A stretch of 21,889 bases of DNA from the IMG/VR virus record IMGVR_UViG_3300032299_001363, positions 1 to 21,889 of that record, one strand, 5' to 3'. A program made the translations under genes and the position numbers. The stretch is from a virus. Shown in pieces: positions 20,692-21,889 of this stretch (position 1 is its first letter; every line of letters starts with the position of its first letter). A model generated the notes under the pieces. It worked only from the letters and a program-made list of their open reading frames with translations. It was not told the origin of the DNA and made no database searches.

Positions 20692-21889
20692 ATGAGTATT
20701 CCGTATAAAAATCCCACGTCAGGTGTAGTAGTATCATCACCATCATCAGTATTAAGGACAGATACTTTTGGAACAACATTTAGTGTTACCAATACAGGTG
20801 GATATATGGAAGTGTGGACACTTTCAGATTTAAATTACTCAACTTTTGGTGGAACTGGAAATATTAATAACTCCGGAAATACAATTCCTGTTACTTTTTT
20901 TAAAAGAACCGCACTTGCAATATCAGATAGATTAACCATTAATAGTGATGCTATATCTTCAGGTAGAAGAAGACTTGGTATGTTGGTTTATGTTCATGAA
21001 AATGAACAAACTTATCAATATAATATTAATGGTTACGATGCATTGTGGGATGCGGCTGTTGCTGACAATTGTATTGTAACTGCAGACACATCATATACTG
21101 TTTATAATAGAGTTGGTGGTGTTGAAAAAGCCTCAGGTCAAGCCCTTATCGCTGCTTGGACAGGTTCTACAATTGAAGGTATTAGTGGAGCTACAAGAAT
21201 AAGTGCAAATTGGAGAGTTTATTATAATGAAGGTATTACCATAACAGGTGGTACATACTATTCTGGTACAAGTATTTTAGATTTAACAAATTCAACGGGT
21301 GGTACATTTAGTGTTTCAGGATTTACGGCACCAATTACAGGTGGAACTTATAATTCAGGATTAGGAACATTAGAACTTAATAGTGCTAATGGTGGCGTTG
21401 TAACAATTACAGGATTTACAACAGGTGGTGGTGGAAGCCCACTTAGTGTTGGTGATGGTAATACATTGGTAAACAATGTTACAGGAATGACCTTCAGTGG
21501 TGCTTCAGTCATAAATAATGGTAGTGGTGCTATTACAGTTGTTATAACTGGTAGTACAGGTACTTCAGGTACTAGTGGTACGTCAGGTATTAGTGGTGTT
21601 GATGGTTCATCAGGTACTAGTGGTACGTCAGGTATTAGTGGTGTTGATGGTTCATCAGGTACTAGTGGTACGTCAGGTATTAGTGGTGTTGATGGTTCAT
21701 CAGGTTCTTCAGGAACAAGTGGAACATCAGGAACAAGTGGAACATCAGGCTCAAGTGGAACATCAGGAACAAGTGGAACATCAGGCTCAAGTGGAACATC
21801 AGGTTCAAGTGGTGAAAGAGGTACATCAGGTTCTAGTGGAACAAGTGGTTCTTCAGGAACATCAGGTTCAAGTGGTGAAAGCGGAACAT
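20692..21889 (+). CDS. Collagen-like fibre protein, 3' end cut by window
   Basis: The frame starts at ATG 20692, 16 bases after the previous stop, and runs open for 399 codons to the window edge. Residues 1-180 form an unrecognised N-terminal region, probably for attachment, with a motif Asp-Ala-Leu-Trp-Asp-Ala-Ala. Residues 184-245 are two 31-residue Ile-Thr-Gly-Gly-Thr-Tyr repeats of beta type. From residue 287 to the edge the protein is an unbroken Gly-X-Y repeat of at least 37 triplets (GTS, GIS, GVD, GSS, GER, GES), the collagen triple-helix signature without proline. Collagen-like stretches are known in phage tail fibres, where they trimerise and extend the fibre. The receptor-binding end is likely beyond the window. 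There is no signal peptide. Confidence 0.85.
   Translation, partial: MSIPYKNPTSGVVVSSPSSVLRTDTFGTTFSVTNTGGYMEVWTLSDLNYSTFGGTGNINNSGNTIPVTFFKRTALAISDRLTINSDAISSGRRRLGMLVYVHENEQTYQYNINGYDALWDAAVADNCIVTADTSYTVYNRVGGVEKASGQALIAAWTGSTIEGISGATRISANWRVYYNEGITITGGTYYSGTSILDLTNSTGGTFSVSGFTAPITGGTYNSGLGTLELNSANGGVVTITGFTTGGGGSPLSVGDGNTLVNNVTGMTFSGASVINNGSGAITVVITGSTGTSGTSGTSGISGVDGSSGTSGTSGISGVDGSSGTSGTSGISGVDGSSGSSGTSGTSGTSGTSGSSGTSGTSGTSGSSGTSGSSGERGTSGSSGTSGSSGTSGSSGESGT
21241..21426 (+). repeat. Two 31-residue Ile-Thr-Gly-Gly-Thr repeats
   Basis: Residues 184-214 and 215-245 of the collagen-like protein align with one another: Ile-Thr-Gly-Gly-Thr-Tyr, a Ser-Gly turn, a Leu-x-Leu strand, Gly-Gly, then Val-x-Gly-Phe or Ile-Thr-Gly-Phe. 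The regular beta pattern suggests a small stacked-strand shaft just before the collagen-like part. Confidence 0.65.
21565..21699 (+). repeat. Perfect 45-base tandem repeat, three copies
   Basis: Three identical copies lie at 21565-21609, 21610-21654 and 21655-21699. Each codes for 15 residues (five Gly-X-Y triplets including one GVD). Perfect DNA identity points to recent expansion, and the unit keeps the reading frame. Confidence 0.95.
21730..21801 (+). repeat. Perfect 36-base tandem repeat, two copies
   Basis: Copies at 21730-21765 and 21766-21801 are identical. They code for four Gly-X-Y triplets each and use GGA/ACA/TCA codons, unlike the GGT/ACT/AGT codons of the 45-base unit upstream. 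Partial copies flank them. Confidence 0.9.

Larger units (their letters stand above)
21550..21889 (+). repeat. Collagen-like Gly-X-Y coding tract
   Basis: Every third codon is Gly from 21550 to the window end without interruption. Serine dominates position Y, and Asp and Arg occur only in GVD and GER triplets. No proline occurs, so any triple helix would have to be stabilised in another way. Confidence 0.88.

Noticed and set aside
21565-21801. CRISPR array
   Set aside because: The repeats are directly tandem without unique spacers, and they code in frame for Gly-X-Y triplets.

Overview
This window looks like part of the genome of a tailed, contractile (myovirus-type) bacteriophage, most likely one infecting a member of the Bacteroidetes. 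Every credible gene is on the + strand. Genes are packed with overlaps of 1 to 14 bases or gaps of at most 77 bases, and no tRNA, transposase, integrase or CRISPR array was seen. The phage call rests on two recognisable T4-type baseplate wedge proteins (gp25-like and gp6/J-like), a third wedge candidate with a gp7/P2 gpI-like segment, and long Ser/Thr/Asn-rich fibre-type proteins. The host call is inference. It rests on SprB-like repeats (a family known from flavobacterial gliding adhesins), a small DUF5522-like protein typical of Bacteroidetes, A/T-rich DNA, and start codons that almost never have a Shine-Dalgarno sequence. TAA and TGA both act as stops, so the genetic code is standard.

Layout. 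2-1666: the C-terminal three quarters of an adenosylcobalamin-dependent (class II) ribonucleotide reductase, cut by the window edge. 1653-1865: a small Cys-rich DUF5522-like protein. 1858-4166: gp25-like and gp6-like baseplate wedge genes. 4240-9021: a 1593-residue protein with an N-terminal carboxypeptidase-regulatory-like domain and a long hydrophobic segment. 9014-13527: four structural-type proteins that I cannot name, one carrying a PKD domain. 13527-16481: the gp7/gpI-like wedge candidate. 16505-20675: an adhesin or fibre cluster consisting of a seven-repeat SprB-like protein, a 100-residue protein, and a 429-residue protein with a long Thr-Pro mucin-like stalk. 20692 to the window end: a collagen-like (Gly-X-Y) fibre gene that runs off the window.

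How the parts fit. The reductase would supply deoxynucleotides for replication. The wedge genes would build the baseplate, and the downstream cluster would build the receptor-binding apparatus attached to it. Two sequence observations tie the modules together. A domain of about 120 residues at the C-terminus of the gp7-like protein is repeated at the C-terminus of the SprB-like fibre next to it. A TATTTAT-type motif recurs in the short non-coding gaps ahead of the genes that begin each cluster and may be a phage promoter.

The least explained parts are the 1593-residue protein with its membrane-like segment and the unnamed proteins between it and the gp7-like gene. All family assignments are by eye; no database search was run.
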